From contig NZ_JBBKAH010000009.1 in NCBI RefSeq assembly GCF_037652055.1, forward strand, positions 62,001 to 126,000: a stretch of 64,000 bases of DNA, written 5' to 3'. Position 1 is the first letter of the stretch. The number at the start of each line of letters is the position of its first letter. Shown here piece by piece: positions 25,029 through 33,176 of the stretch. The translations under genes and the position numbers were made by a program. The notes beneath the pieces are model-generated. The model did not search any database. It saw only the letters and a program-made list of their open reading frames with translations, and was not told the DNA's origin. The stretch is from Pelagibius sp037652055. GTDB taxonomy: Bacteria > Pseudomonadota > Alphaproteobacteria > Kiloniellales > Kiloniellaceae.

Positions 25029-26225
25029 ATGGACTTTTCCCTGGCCCCCGAGGTCGACAGCCTGCGGCTGCAGATCAGAGAGTTCGTCGAGCGCGAGATC
25101 ATGCCGCTGGAGGCCGATCCGGCCGCCTACGACGCGCATGAGAACATTGCATCGGATCGCCTGGACGTGCTGCGCGCCAAGGCCAAGGCCGCCGGCCTCT
25201 GGGCGCTGCAGATGCCCAAGGCGCGCGGCGGGCAGGGGCTGGGAGTCGCCGCCATGGCGCCGTGCTACGAGGAGATGGGTCGTTCGATCTTCGGGCCGGT
25301 GGTGTTCAACAGCGCGGCACCCGACGACGGCAACATGATCCTGCTGGAGAAGGTGGCGAGCGAGGCGCAGAAGGAGCGCTGGCTGCAGCCGATCGTCGAC
25401 GGCAAGGTCCGCTCGGCATTCGCCATGACCGAGCCGATGCCGGGTGCCGGCTCCGACCCGAGCCTGATGCTGAGCCGCGCCGAGCGCGACGGCGACGGCT
25501 GGGTGCTGAACGGGCACAAGTGGTTCATCACCGGCGCCGATGCCGCCCAGCACTTCATCGGCGTCTTCCGCACCTCCGACGATACGCGCAAGGGGCTCAC
25601 CGCCTTCCTATTCCGGCGCGACACGCCGGGCCTGGAGATCGTGCGCCGCATTCCCATCATGGGGCCGGAGGAGCACGGCGGGCACTGCGAGCTGCGCTTC
25701 AACAACCTGCGGGTCCCCGACGGCGACCGCCTGATGAACGTCGGCGACGGCCTGAAGGTGACGCAGATCCGCCTCGGCACCGCGCGGCTGACGCACTGCA
25801 TGCGCTGGCTCGGCATGGCGCGGCGCGCGCTGGAGATCGCGCGGCCCCATGTCGCCGAGCGGCAAAGCTTCGGCATGCCGCTCGCCGAGCACGAAGGCGT
25901 GCAGTGGCTGCTGGGCGAGGCGGCCATGGCGATCGAACTGGGCCGGCTGCTCACCATGCGCGCCGCCGTGAAGCTCGACAGCGGGGACTTCGCGCGCAAG
26001 GAAATCTCCATGGCGAAGATCCAGGTCGCCGACACCCTGCACAAGGCGGTCGATACCGCGATCCAGCTGCTGGGCGCGAAGGGCTACTCCAAGGACACGC
26101 CCTTGGAGTGGATGTACCGCTACGCGCGCCAGGCCCGTCTGGTCGACGGCGCCTCAGAGGTGCACAAGATGGTGCTGGCGCGTGCCTTCCTGGCGGAGGG
26201 TACGGACTTCTGGGGCTGGGAATGA
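25029..26225 (+). CDS. Acyl-CoA dehydrogenase, ACAD10/11-like (LvaC-like position)
   Basis: This 398-aa flavoprotein has the ACAD layout: N-terminal helical domain, beta domain with FAMTEPMPGAGSDPSLM and HKWFITGADAAQ, and a C-terminal helical domain ending RQARLVDGASEVHKMVLAR. The DGxxEVH motif replaces the canonical catalytic YEG and is typical of the ACAD10/ACAD11-like and related branches. In those systems an adjacent or fused APH kinase phosphorylates 4-hydroxyacyl-CoA and the dehydrogenase fold eliminates phosphate. The adjacent kinase gene (ATGA overlap) strongly supports the same coupling. AAGGA precedes the ATG. Confidence 0.92.
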   Translation: MDFSLAPEVDSLRLQIREFVEREIMPLEADPAAYDAHENIASDRLDVLRAKAKAAGLWALQMPKARGGQGLGVAAMAPCYEEMGRSIFGPVVFNSAAPDDGNMILLEKVASEAQKERWLQPIVDGKVRSAFAMTEPMPGAGSDPSLMLSRAERDGDGWVLNGHKWFITGADAAQHFIGVFRTSDDTRKGLTAFLFRRDTPGLEIVRRIPIMGPEEHGGHCELRFNNLRVPDGDRLMNVGDGLKVTQIRLGTARLTHCMRWLGMARRALEIARPHVAERQSFGMPLAEHEGVQWLLGEAAMAIELGRLLTMRAAVKLDSGDFARKEISMAKIQVADTLHKAVDTAIQLLGAKGYSKDTPLEWMYRYARQARLVDGASEVHKMVLARAFLAEGTDFWGWE

Positions 26226-27280
26226 CGGCAGCCCTAGAGGAGTCGCGTCTCGCCGGCAACAAGGCGGCTCTGGAAACCTTTCTCGCCAAGGCGACGGGAG
26301 CAAAGGCGGTCGAGATCCTCGACGCAAGCCCGCTTTCCGGCGGCGCGATCCAGGAGAACTGGCTGCTCGATCTGGCGATTCACGGCGGCGCCTTCGCGGG
26401 CCGCTTGGAAGCGGTGCTGCGCACCGACGCGCCTTCTGGCGTCGCCGTCAGCCGCAGCCGCGCCGAGGAATTCGCCCTGCTGTCGGTGGCGCGGCAGGCG
26501 GGGATCACGGTGCCGGAGCCGCTGTGGCTCTGCGCGGACAAGGGCGTGCTCGGCAAGGCTTTCTATGTCATGCGCCGCGTGGCCGGGACGGCCGCGCCGC
26601 ACCGCCTGATGAAGGACGCCGAGCTGGGCGGCGACCGCGACAAACTGGCCGCGCGCCTGGGCGAGGAACTGGCGCGCATCCACTCGGTGACGCCGCCACG
26701 CACCGAGCTCGGCTTTCTCGGCGAGCCGCCGGCGGACGCGGCCAAAGCAGCCATCGCGCTCTACCGCCGCTATCTCGACGAGCTGGGCGGCGGCTTCCTG
26801 GCGCTGGAATGGGGACTGCGCTGGTGCGAACTGCACGCGCCGCCGCCGGTGCCGCCGGTGCTGGTGCATCAGGACTTCCGCACCGGCAACTACATGGTGG
26901 ATCGTCAGGGCCTCACCGCCATCCTGGACTGGGAGTTCGCCGACTGGGGCGACCCGATGAGCGACCTCGGCTGGTTCTGTGCCGCCTGCTGGCGCTACGC
27001 CCATCCTGAACTGGAGGCCGGCGGTATCGCACCGCGCGCTCCGTTCTACCACGGCTACGAAAGCGGCTCCGGGCGGCGCGTCGACCCCGCGGCGGTCGCC
27101 TTCTGGGAAGTCATGGCGCACATCCGCTGGGCAGTCATCGCCCTCCAGCAGGGCGAGCGCACGCTCTCGGGCGGCGAGGATTCGTTGGAGCTGGCGCTGA
27201 CCGGCCGCGTCTACCCGCCGGAAGTAGAGGCGGAGATTCTGCGCCAGACCGCGCCGCAGCGCTGGGAGAAAACCGCATGA
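26222..27280 (+). CDS. APH-family kinase, LvaA/ACAD10-11 kinase-domain type
   Basis: This 352-aa protein belongs to the phosphotransferase (APH) family. The Brenner motif HQDFRTGN (H216, D218, N223) and metal-binding Asp236 (ILDWEFADWGDPMSDL) are intact. Family members beside acyl-CoA dehydrogenases phosphorylate hydroxyacyl-CoA rather than antibiotics. The start overlaps the dehydrogenase stop (ATGA) and its stop overlaps the start of the next small gene, so the three are translated together. Aminoglycoside resistance is unlikely given this context. The substrate, probably a 4-hydroxyacyl-CoA, is inferred. Confidence 0.9.
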   Translation: MTAALEESRLAGNKAALETFLAKATGAKAVEILDASPLSGGAIQENWLLDLAIHGGAFAGRLEAVLRTDAPSGVAVSRSRAEEFALLSVARQAGITVPEPLWLCADKGVLGKAFYVMRRVAGTAAPHRLMKDAELGGDRDKLAARLGEELARIHSVTPPRTELGFLGEPPADAAKAAIALYRRYLDELGGGFLALEWGLRWCELHAPPPVPPVLVHQDFRTGNYMVDRQGLTAILDWEFADWGDPMSDLGWFCAACWRYAHPELEAGGIAPRAPFYHGYESGSGRRVDPAAVAFWEVMAHIRWAVIALQQGERTLSGGEDSLELALTGRVYPPEVEAEILRQTAPQRWEKTA

Positions 27281-27645
27281 CGGCGGAAAAGCCCCGCGGC
27301 GGCGAGCCCGCCGCCCCGCGTCTTCTTGAGCTGGCCCGGCGCGAACTGCTCGAGACGCTGCTGCCGCAGTTGCAGGGCGACGCCCGCTATCGTGCGCGGC
27401 TGATTGCCAACGCCATGAAGATTGCCGCGCGGGAAGCGGAAGCCGGCGCCACGGTGGATGGGGAAACCCGGCGGCTGTTGCGGGAAATTGCCGGGCGGGG
27501 GGAGCCCGGACCCGAGTCATCATCCGACGCCGCGGTGCAGGCTTTGCTCGTCGAGGCGATTCGGGCGGGCAGACTGGACGGCGATACCGCGCTTTTCGAG
27601 GTCTTGTCCCGCCAGACCGAGCGGCGCCGGTCCCTGGCCGGCTGA
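27277..27645 (+). CDS. Small DUF6285-type protein, putative LvaB-like kinase partner
   Basis: This 122-aa soluble helical protein reads LLELARRELLETLLPQLQGDARYRARLIANAMKIAAREAEAG, a pattern I associate with DUF6285 proteins that follow APH/acyl-CoA dehydrogenase pairs. In the lva pathway the kinase LvaA needs a small partner, LvaB, of about this size; position and size match, but homology was not tested. The start overlaps the kinase stop (ATGA). No catalytic motif is visible, which fits a structural or stabilising role. It is the last gene of the operon. Confidence 0.75.
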   Translation: MTAEKPRGGEPAAPRLLELARRELLETLLPQLQGDARYRARLIANAMKIAAREAEAGATVDGETRRLLREIAGRGEPGPESSSDAAVQALLVEAIRAGRLDGDTALFEVLSRQTERRRSLAG

Positions 27646-28199
27646 ACCCGGGCCGCTCGCGCAAGGGTTCCTATTCACGCAAAAGTGGTATTTGCCTTGC
27701 CGGCGGCCGACCCTCGCGGTGGTCGTGGGACCCTTCTTAGTCATTGAAGCCAAAGTTGAAATCCTACTTACCCCCAAGTTCCACAGGCGGCCGGGGGGCG
27801 GCTTCGTTGACAGGTTAACGGGCCGGTGCGAGCATCCTGCGCAACCGTCAGACAAACAGCAGAAATTCGGGCAAACCTCGTGAAAAAGTTTGGCTCAGGG
27901 AGCCGCGCTACCTTCGTCAGCCCTTACCTTCGGCGTCCGCTTCGGCCCCTCGACAAGGTGCTGAGCGAGCGCGAGGAAAGGAGCGATGACGCGCTGTTGC
28001 AGGAGGCCGTCAACGACGAGGGCTCCGAGTACGGGTCTGCAACTTGGGCGTTATCCCGCAACCGTGCGGTCGCGTCCGACTGACGGCATCCGCTCCGCTT
28101 TTCGCTGGCGGGGCCTCTGACACAGCCGATGCAAGAAGGGCCGCTGCGAAGCGGCCCGTTTCATTTCCGATGCGGGGTGGGCGAGCTGCCCGGCGGGGG
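27646..28199. other. Intergenic region, no convincing gene
   Basis: This 554-base gap between the acyl-CoA operon and the PilZ gene contains one terminator hairpin (28133-28165). A segment around 27950-27990 (CTCGACAAGGTGCTGAGCGAGCGCGAG) looks like a dispersed intergenic repeat. Open frames crossing it lack ribosome sites and family resemblance. Confidence 0.5.
28133..28165 (-). terminator. Hairpin terminator downstream of the PilZ gene
   Basis: GGGCCGCT-gcga-AGCGGCCC forms an 8-base-pair stem. On the minus strand it is followed by a short pyrimidine tract (TTCTTG); on the plus strand by GTTTCATTT. It could work in both directions but is closest to the end of the minus-strand PilZ gene. Confidence 0.6.
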
Positions 28200-28556
28200 T
28201 TATCCGGCGGTCTGGGGCTCGAGATCGACGATGCTGCGGATGCAGACCGAGATGAGGCCGAGCGACTCTTCCGAGAAGTCGAACTCGATGCCGACCTCGC
28301 GGCTGCTCTGCCATACCCGGGCACAGACCACGGCTTCGCCGCCGGTGTGGCTGAGTTCGAAGGTCTCCCCCACGGCCACCTCCGAGTCGAACACCACCCT
28401 GGCGCCGCCGAGGGAGACGTCCGCGACGGTGCAGGGCAGCAGCTTGCCACCGACCCTGGCCGCCAGGGCGAAATTCTTCTCCGCCTGATAGCGCGGCCAT
28501 TCACGCCGGTTCTGCGTGGTGGTCTTGGCGCCCAGTGAGGCTACTGCGCTGGCCAC
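28200..28556 (-). CDS. PilZ-domain protein (c-di-GMP binding)
   Basis: A single PilZ domain with both c-di-GMP binding motifs: RxxxR within RREWPR and DxSxxG as DVSLGG, followed by V.F.....VGE.F.L and a C-terminal VGIEFDF strand. I start at GTG 28556, giving about 118 aa; the same frame reaches a TTG at 28676 that would add 40 low-complexity residues, so the start is uncertain. It lies just behind a PAS_5 gene on the same strand, and about 1.2 kb from the start of the exopolysaccharide cluster, so a role in c-di-GMP control of polysaccharide is plausible but unproven. Confidence 0.75.
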   Translation of the reverse strand: MASAVASLGAKTTTQNRREWPRYQAEKNFALAARVGGKLLPCTVADVSLGGARVVFDSEVAVGETFELSHTGGEAVVCARVWQSSREVGIEFDFSEESLGLISVCIRSIVDLEPQTAG

Positions 28557-28683
28557 GGCTGCTATCCGTCCCGAAGTGGTTGGCCCGCCCAATGGGGCCG
28601 GGGCCGAGGGTGTCTCGCAACAGGCGGCGACTCCTGGTGCCGCTTGCTGCCAAGCGTGACGGCCGACTCTTAACAATTGGTTA

Positions 28684-29214
28684 TCAGGCCTCGGCGGTGG
28701 CTGCTTCGCTGTCCGCAGCGCTCCCGGCCGGCGTTTTCAGGTCCAGGCAATCGCCGGTGATCGCGGCCTCGGGCGGCAGCCGCAGGGCGGCGCCGATCAC
28801 CATGTTCACCGTCGCACCATCGTTGGAGAGCGGCATATAGAGCCGCTCGTAGCGAATCACCCGCCCGTCCTGCTTGGTGTACTCCCCGCTCATGTAGCCG
28901 GGAACGCAGCGGTCGACCACCTGGTCCAGCACCGAGAAGGTGAAGCTGTCACTGGTGCCGAAGTCGATTTCATCGAGGTAGCGGCCGGTGAGATCGCAGC
29001 CGTACCAGCTGACGATGCGCGTGCCCATGAGCCGGATTCGGTAGCGGCGCGGATTCGACTCGACGTCGAATAAGCCGATATGGGGCAAAACCGCGGCGAT
29101 GCGGCCGGGATCAATGTCGGCGCGGCTGGGAACCAGACGGCCGCGCACCAGTTGTCGCCAATAATTGTAAAGGAACTTGAGAGCCTCTGCGTGAAGCCGC
29201 TGCTCGAAGGTCAC
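28684..29214 (-). CDS. PAS_5 (DUF1457) domain protein
   Basis: This 176-aa protein is of the same family as the product of 8254-8742: LKFLYNYWRQLVRGRLVPSRADIDPGRIAAVLPHIGLFDVE, then YRIRLMGTRIVSWYGCDLTGRYLDEIDF, and YERLYMPLSNDGATVNMVIGAALR. The ligand is unknown. It is transcribed away from galE and toward the PilZ gene, which begins near its stop; a PAS sensor and a c-di-GMP receptor in one unit would make sense as a signalling pair. Confidence 0.78.
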   Translation of the reverse strand: MTFEQRLHAEALKFLYNYWRQLVRGRLVPSRADIDPGRIAAVLPHIGLFDVESNPRRYRIRLMGTRIVSWYGCDLTGRYLDEIDFGTSDSFTFSVLDQVVDRCVPGYMSGEYTKQDGRVIRYERLYMPLSNDGATVNMVIGAALRLPPEAAITGDCLDLKTPAGSAADSEAATAEA

Positions 29215-29734
29215 GATCGCCGCCTGCTGCCCGTCTGAGAGTTGTCTGCCTGGTCGCCTCCGGGGACCCGCAAGCCGACTCGCGGCAATGGATCAGACGG
29301 CGCAACGCCTGCCTTTTTAATCAACGGCTGGGCGGGTGAAAAGTTCGATTACCTACAACTACCGTTGCGATTACCAAGGTGTGCACATCGCGGTGCCCAA
29401 ATCTGACAAACAATTGCTACAGGCAGAAGAGGCCAAAGCGGTTAACACTCTGCGTTGCCATTGGAACTGGAATCAACGAACGAGACCGAGTTAATCGGGC
29501 CGCCGTAGCTGGGTGGGTGAGTTTGGTCGGCTTGGCTCCGTAAGGAGCGCAAGCGGCCAGGCCGCACAGGCAATCGCCCGCCGTCCGCCGCGCAAGCGGA
29601 CGGGCACTGGTTCGGCATTCTTTGGGAGGAGGATTGGATCCGCGCTGCCGGCACCGCTGGCGGCGACCGGCTGTTGCGTGCGGCCGGAAGGATTGGGTTG
29701 CGTAGGGCGTGAGGCGGAACGGAGAGATCCAGCA
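29215..29734. other. Divergent intergenic region upstream of the exopolysaccharide cluster
   Basis: This 520-base region separates the PAS_5/PilZ unit from galE and probably holds both promoters. It contains the 22-base-spaced direct repeat listed at 29346-29375. No coding frame was convincing and no unambiguous -35/-10 pair was found. Confidence 0.5.
29346..29375. promoter_or_regulatory. Direct repeat with two-turn spacing, candidate regulator site
   Basis: CGATTACC occurs at 29346-29353 and 29368-29375, with start points 22 bases apart (two helical turns). A small palindrome CAAC-tacc-GTTG sits between them. The site lies between divergent transcription units at the head of the polysaccharide cluster. 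The regulator is unknown. Confidence 0.3.
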
Positions 29735-30757
29735 ATGGCAGAACGGCAAGCGACCCTGATCACCGGCGGCGCCGGCTACATCGGCAGCCACACGGTGATC
29801 GCGCTGCGCCAGGCGGGCAGGCCCGTCGTCGTTCTCGACAATCTCTCTACCGGCAGCCGCAGCCTGGTGCCGGACGACGTCACCTTCATCGAGGGCGACG
29901 CCGGGGACCGGCGGCTGGTGGAGGCGCTGATCGCCGAGCACGGCATCGGCTCGGTCATTCACTTCGCCGGCAGCATCCTGGTCGAACAGTCGGTCAGCGA
30001 GCCGCTGCTCTACTACGCCAACAACGTCGCGGTCAGCCGCAACCTGCTGGAAGCCTGCAGCCGCGCCGGAATCGAACATTTTATCTTCTCTTCGACCGCG
30101 GCGGTCTACGGCGCCCCGCCGCAGGTGCCGATTGCCGAGCACGCGCCGACCCGGCCGATCAACCCCTACGGCAATTCCAAGCTGGTCATCGAGTGGATGC
30201 TGCGCGATCTCGCCGCAGCGACGGACCTGCGCTACGTCGCGTTGCGCTACTTCAACGTCGCCGGCGCCGACCCGCAAGGCCGCAGCGGCCAGCTCGGGCC
30301 CGTCGCCACCCATCTCATCAAGATCGCCAGCCAGGTGGTCGCCGGCGTTCGCGACTCCATCGCCATTTTCGGCGACGATTACGACACGCCGGATGGCACC
30401 TGCGTGCGCGACTACATCCATGTGTCCGACCTCGCCGCGGCACATCTGGCGGCGCTGGAATATCTGGAGTCGGGTGGTGACAGCTGCAGCCTCAATTGCG
30501 GCTACGGCCACGGCTATTCGGTGCGCGAGGTCCTGGCAGCGGTCGAGCGCTGCACCGGCCAGGCGCTCAACCCGCGCCGGGCGCCGCGCCGGCCGGGCGA
30601 TCCGCCGATCCTGGTCGCCGAGGTCGGCGCCTTGAGCCGGACCCTGCGCTGGTCGCCGCGCTACGACAATCTGGACGTCATCATCACCACCGCGGTGGAC
30701 TGGGAGAAGTCGGTCACGGCGAGCCAGCGCGAGGAGGCTGCCCGTGCCAGAGCGTGA
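29735..30757 (+). CDS. galE: UDP-glucose 4-epimerase
   Basis: GalE interconverts UDP-glucose and UDP-galactose and so supplies galactosyl donors for the cluster (ExoB role). The 340-aa sequence has the Rossmann motif GGAGYIGS (about 10-17), the catalytic S-Y-K set (FSSTAAVYG and NPYGNSK), and RYFNVAGAD. The start is the ATG at 29735 with GGAGAG upstream; the frame is open further left but without a start context. It is the first gene of the polysaccharide operon and overlaps the next gene by 14 bases. Confidence 0.94.
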   Translation: MAERQATLITGGAGYIGSHTVIALRQAGRPVVVLDNLSTGSRSLVPDDVTFIEGDAGDRRLVEALIAEHGIGSVIHFAGSILVEQSVSEPLLYYANNVAVSRNLLEACSRAGIEHFIFSSTAAVYGAPPQVPIAEHAPTRPINPYGNSKLVIEWMLRDLAAATDLRYVALRYFNVAGADPQGRSGQLGPVATHLIKIASQVVAGVRDSIAIFGDDYDTPDGTCVRDYIHVSDLAAAHLAALEYLESGGDSCSLNCGYGHGYSVREVLAAVERCTGQALNPRRAPRRPGDPPILVAEVGALSRTLRWSPRYDNLDVIITTAVDWEKSVTASQREEAARARA

Positions 30758-32000
30758 GGGAGCCGTGCGTGAGGGAGCCGCGCCTGCGCCGCCGCTCACC
30801 GGCTGCGTCGCTTTCTTCGGCCACGATTCAGCCGAAAGTACGGTAATCAAGCGCATCCGCGCCTTCACGGGGCTGGGCCTGCGCGTCGTCGGGTTCTGTT
30901 TTCGGCGCGACAAGTTCGCCCGCGACTTCACGCCGTTCTGGGAGAACCTGCACCTCGGCACCACGGAGGATCGCCACTACGGCAGGCGGCTGAGGGCTCT
31001 GCTGGGGGCCTTGCCGAAGCTGTGGCGGCACCGCGCGGCCCTGCGCGATGCCGACTTCATCTATGCGCGCAACATCGACATGGCCGCGCTGGCGCTGGCC
31101 GCAAAAGTCTTCAGCCGGTCGACGGCGCCGCTCGTCTACGAGGTGCTGGACGTGCAGCGGGTCTTCGTCGGCAAGGGGCCGGTCGCGGCGCTGTTCCGCT
31201 GGGCCGAACGCCGGATCCTGCGCCGCACCGACCTGCTGGTGATCTCCTCGCCGGGTTTCGAGCGCCACTACTTCCGCCGCCTGCAAGGCTATCGGGGACG
31301 GACATTCCTGCTGGAGAACAAGATCAGCTTCGCCCAGGCCGCCGCCGTCGAGCGCCCTGCGGCGCCGCTGGCCGAAGCGGCGCCGGACAAGTGGGTGATC
31401 GGCTGGTTTGGCACCCTGCGCTGCCCCAGGAGCCTGGCGATGCTCTGCGAGATCGCCGCGGCGCTGCCGGACAAGGTGGAGATCTACCTGCGCGGCGTGC
31501 CGACGGAGACCGGGCTGGACTTTTTCCGCCATGCCATCGCGGACCATCCCAACATGATCTACGATGGCGAGTACCGGAACCCGGACGACCTGGCGGCGAT
31601 CTACGAGCGGGTGCACCTGACCTGGGCCTTCGATTTTCTCGACGCGGGCACCAACTCCGACTGGCTGCTGCCGAACCGGGTCTACGAGGGCGGCTACTTC
31701 GGTGCCGTCGCACTGGCTGCCAGCGGCACCCAGACCGGCGAGAAGCTGTGCGAACTCGGCCTCGGCTATACCTTCGCGCCGCCGTTTGTGGAGAACCTCG
31801 TCGCCTTCCTGCGCTGGTACTCGATGGACGAGCATCTGGCGCGGCGTGCGCACATCCTGTCGCTGCCGCCCGAGACCTTCTGCGATCTGTACGACACCCG
31901 CGACCTCTGTGAACTGGTCCTCGGCTTGTCCCGCCGAGCCGGGGGAAGGGCGGCGATCCCTTCGCGTGCATCCGAACTTCTCGAACCGAGCGGAGAGTAG
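30744..32000 (+). CDS. Glycosyltransferase (GT-B fold, family 4-like)
   Basis: This 418-aa protein starts at a GTG preceded by GAGGAGG and overlaps galE by 14 bases. The N-terminal half has KRIRAFTGLGLRVVGFCFRRDK and DFIYARNIDMAALALAAKVF; the C-terminal half has IGWFGTLR and NRVYEGGYFGAVALAASGTQTGEKL, where the donor site is expected in GT4-like enzymes, with a glutamate in the ExxYFG segment. No membrane helix is present. It should add one sugar of the repeat unit on the cytoplasmic face; donor and linkage are unknown. Confidence 0.8.
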   Translation: MPEREGAVREGAAPAPPLTGCVAFFGHDSAESTVIKRIRAFTGLGLRVVGFCFRRDKFARDFTPFWENLHLGTTEDRHYGRRLRALLGALPKLWRHRAALRDADFIYARNIDMAALALAAKVFSRSTAPLVYEVLDVQRVFVGKGPVAALFRWAERRILRRTDLLVISSPGFERHYFRRLQGYRGRTFLLENKISFAQAAAVERPAAPLAEAAPDKWVIGWFGTLRCPRSLAMLCEIAAALPDKVEIYLRGVPTETGLDFFRHAIADHPNMIYDGEYRNPDDLAAIYERVHLTWAFDFLDAGTNSDWLLPNRVYEGGYFGAVALAASGTQTGEKLCELGLGYTFAPPFVENLVAFLRWYSMDEHLARRAHILSLPPETFCDLYDTRDLCELVLGLSRRAGGRAAIPSRASELLEPSGE

Positions 32001-32004
32001 AATC

Positions 32005-33153
32005 GTGTCGGTCCTCCTGCTCATCCTCTGCGGTCTTGCGGCGCTGGCCGTGGTCTATCCCTATCTGATCTATCCGATGATCCTCTCACGCCTGCCGGCG
32101 CGCGCGTTGAGGCCCGCTGCCACGCCGGATGGCGGAGCGCCGCGCCTTTCGCTCGCCTTCTGCGCCTACAACGAAGAAGCGGTGCTGCCGGCCAAGCTGG
32201 AGAACCTGAAGCGCCTGCGAGATAACGACCCGGAACTGGAGGTTCTCGCCTATTCGGACGGCAGCAGCGATGCCACCGTGGCGCTGCTGCAGGCCGAAAC
32301 CTCGTGGCTGCGCGTCTTTCCCTCGCCCGACCGTCACGGCAAGAGCCACGGCATGAATACCCTCGTGCAGGCGGCCAAGGGCGACATCGTGGTCTTCACC
32401 GACGCCAACGTCATGCTCGACCCGGCGGCGCTGCCGGCGCTGCGCCGTGCTTTCGGCGACGGCAGCGTCGGCTGCGTCTGCGGCCACCTCATCTACACCA
32501 ACGGCGACGAAGGGGCGACGGCGGCCACCGGCTCGCTCTACTGGCGCCTGGAGGAACGGATCAAGGCGCTGGAGAGCCGCAGCGGCTCGACCATGGGGGC
32601 GGACGGCTCCATCTTCGCCGTACGCCGTGCGCTCTACCGCCCCGTGCCGCCGGACATCATCGACGATATGTATGTGTCGCTGTCGATTCTCTGCGACGGC
32701 TACCGGGTGGTGCGCGACGACGCGGTGATCGCCTACGAACGCGCGGCGACCGACAGTAGCGACGAGTTCCGCCGCAAGATTCGTATCGCCTGCCAGGCCT
32801 TCAACTGCCACCGGCTGCTGCGGCCGCGTCTCAAGCGCCTGGCGCCGCTCGACCGCTTCAAATACCTGTCCCACAAGGTGCTGCGTTGGTTCGGCATCTA
32901 CTTCCTTGCCCTGGGAGCCCTGGCCGCCGGCCTCTGGCTGACGCTGCAAGGCTTCGGCCTGGTGGCGCTGGCCGGACTGCCGGTTGCCGGGGTGCTCTAT
33001 CTCGCCGGTCGCGCCGGCGTACCGAAAGTACTGGCGAAGTTCGTCGAGATCCTGCGCGCCATGGCGGCGACCGGCATCGGCCTCATGAAGTCGCGCCAGG
33101 GGGAGCGCTTCCAGACCTGGGAGCTGCCGGCGAGCAGCCGGAAGGCAGGGTGA
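32005..33153 (+). CDS. Membrane-associated family 2 glycosyltransferase (ExoA-like)
   Basis: A 382-aa GT2 enzyme starting at GTG 32005, four bases after the previous stop, with GGAGAG upstream. It has an N-terminal helix (LLLILCGLAALAVVYPYLIYP), a GT-A domain with LAFCAYNEE, YSDGSSD, the DxD-like FTDANVML, a catalytic IDDMYVSL segment, and two C-terminal hydrophobic segments. The arrangement resembles ExoA and hyaluronan-synthase-like transferases that work on lipid-linked intermediates. The sugar is not identifiable from sequence. Confidence 0.85.
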   Translation: MSVLLLILCGLAALAVVYPYLIYPMILSRLPARALRPAATPDGGAPRLSLAFCAYNEEAVLPAKLENLKRLRDNDPELEVLAYSDGSSDATVALLQAETSWLRVFPSPDRHGKSHGMNTLVQAAKGDIVVFTDANVMLDPAALPALRRAFGDGSVGCVCGHLIYTNGDEGATAATGSLYWRLEERIKALESRSGSTMGADGSIFAVRRALYRPVPPDIIDDMYVSLSILCDGYRVVRDDAVIAYERAATDSSDEFRRKIRIACQAFNCHRLLRPRLKRLAPLDRFKYLSHKVLRWFGIYFLALGALAAGLWLTLQGFGLVALAGLPVAGVLYLAGRAGVPKVLAKFVEILRAMAATGIGLMKSRQGERFQTWELPASSRKAG

Positions 33154-33176
33154 CCATGCAGCCTTTGACGGAACGC

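Noticed and set aside
26222..27280. Aminoglycoside resistance gene
   Set aside because: The APH fold is present, but the operon with acyl-CoA enzymes and the ACAD11-type neighbour indicate acyl-CoA metabolism.
27826..28083. 85-residue plus-strand open frame
   Set aside because: It runs through a probable dispersed intergenic repeat, has no ribosome site and no family.
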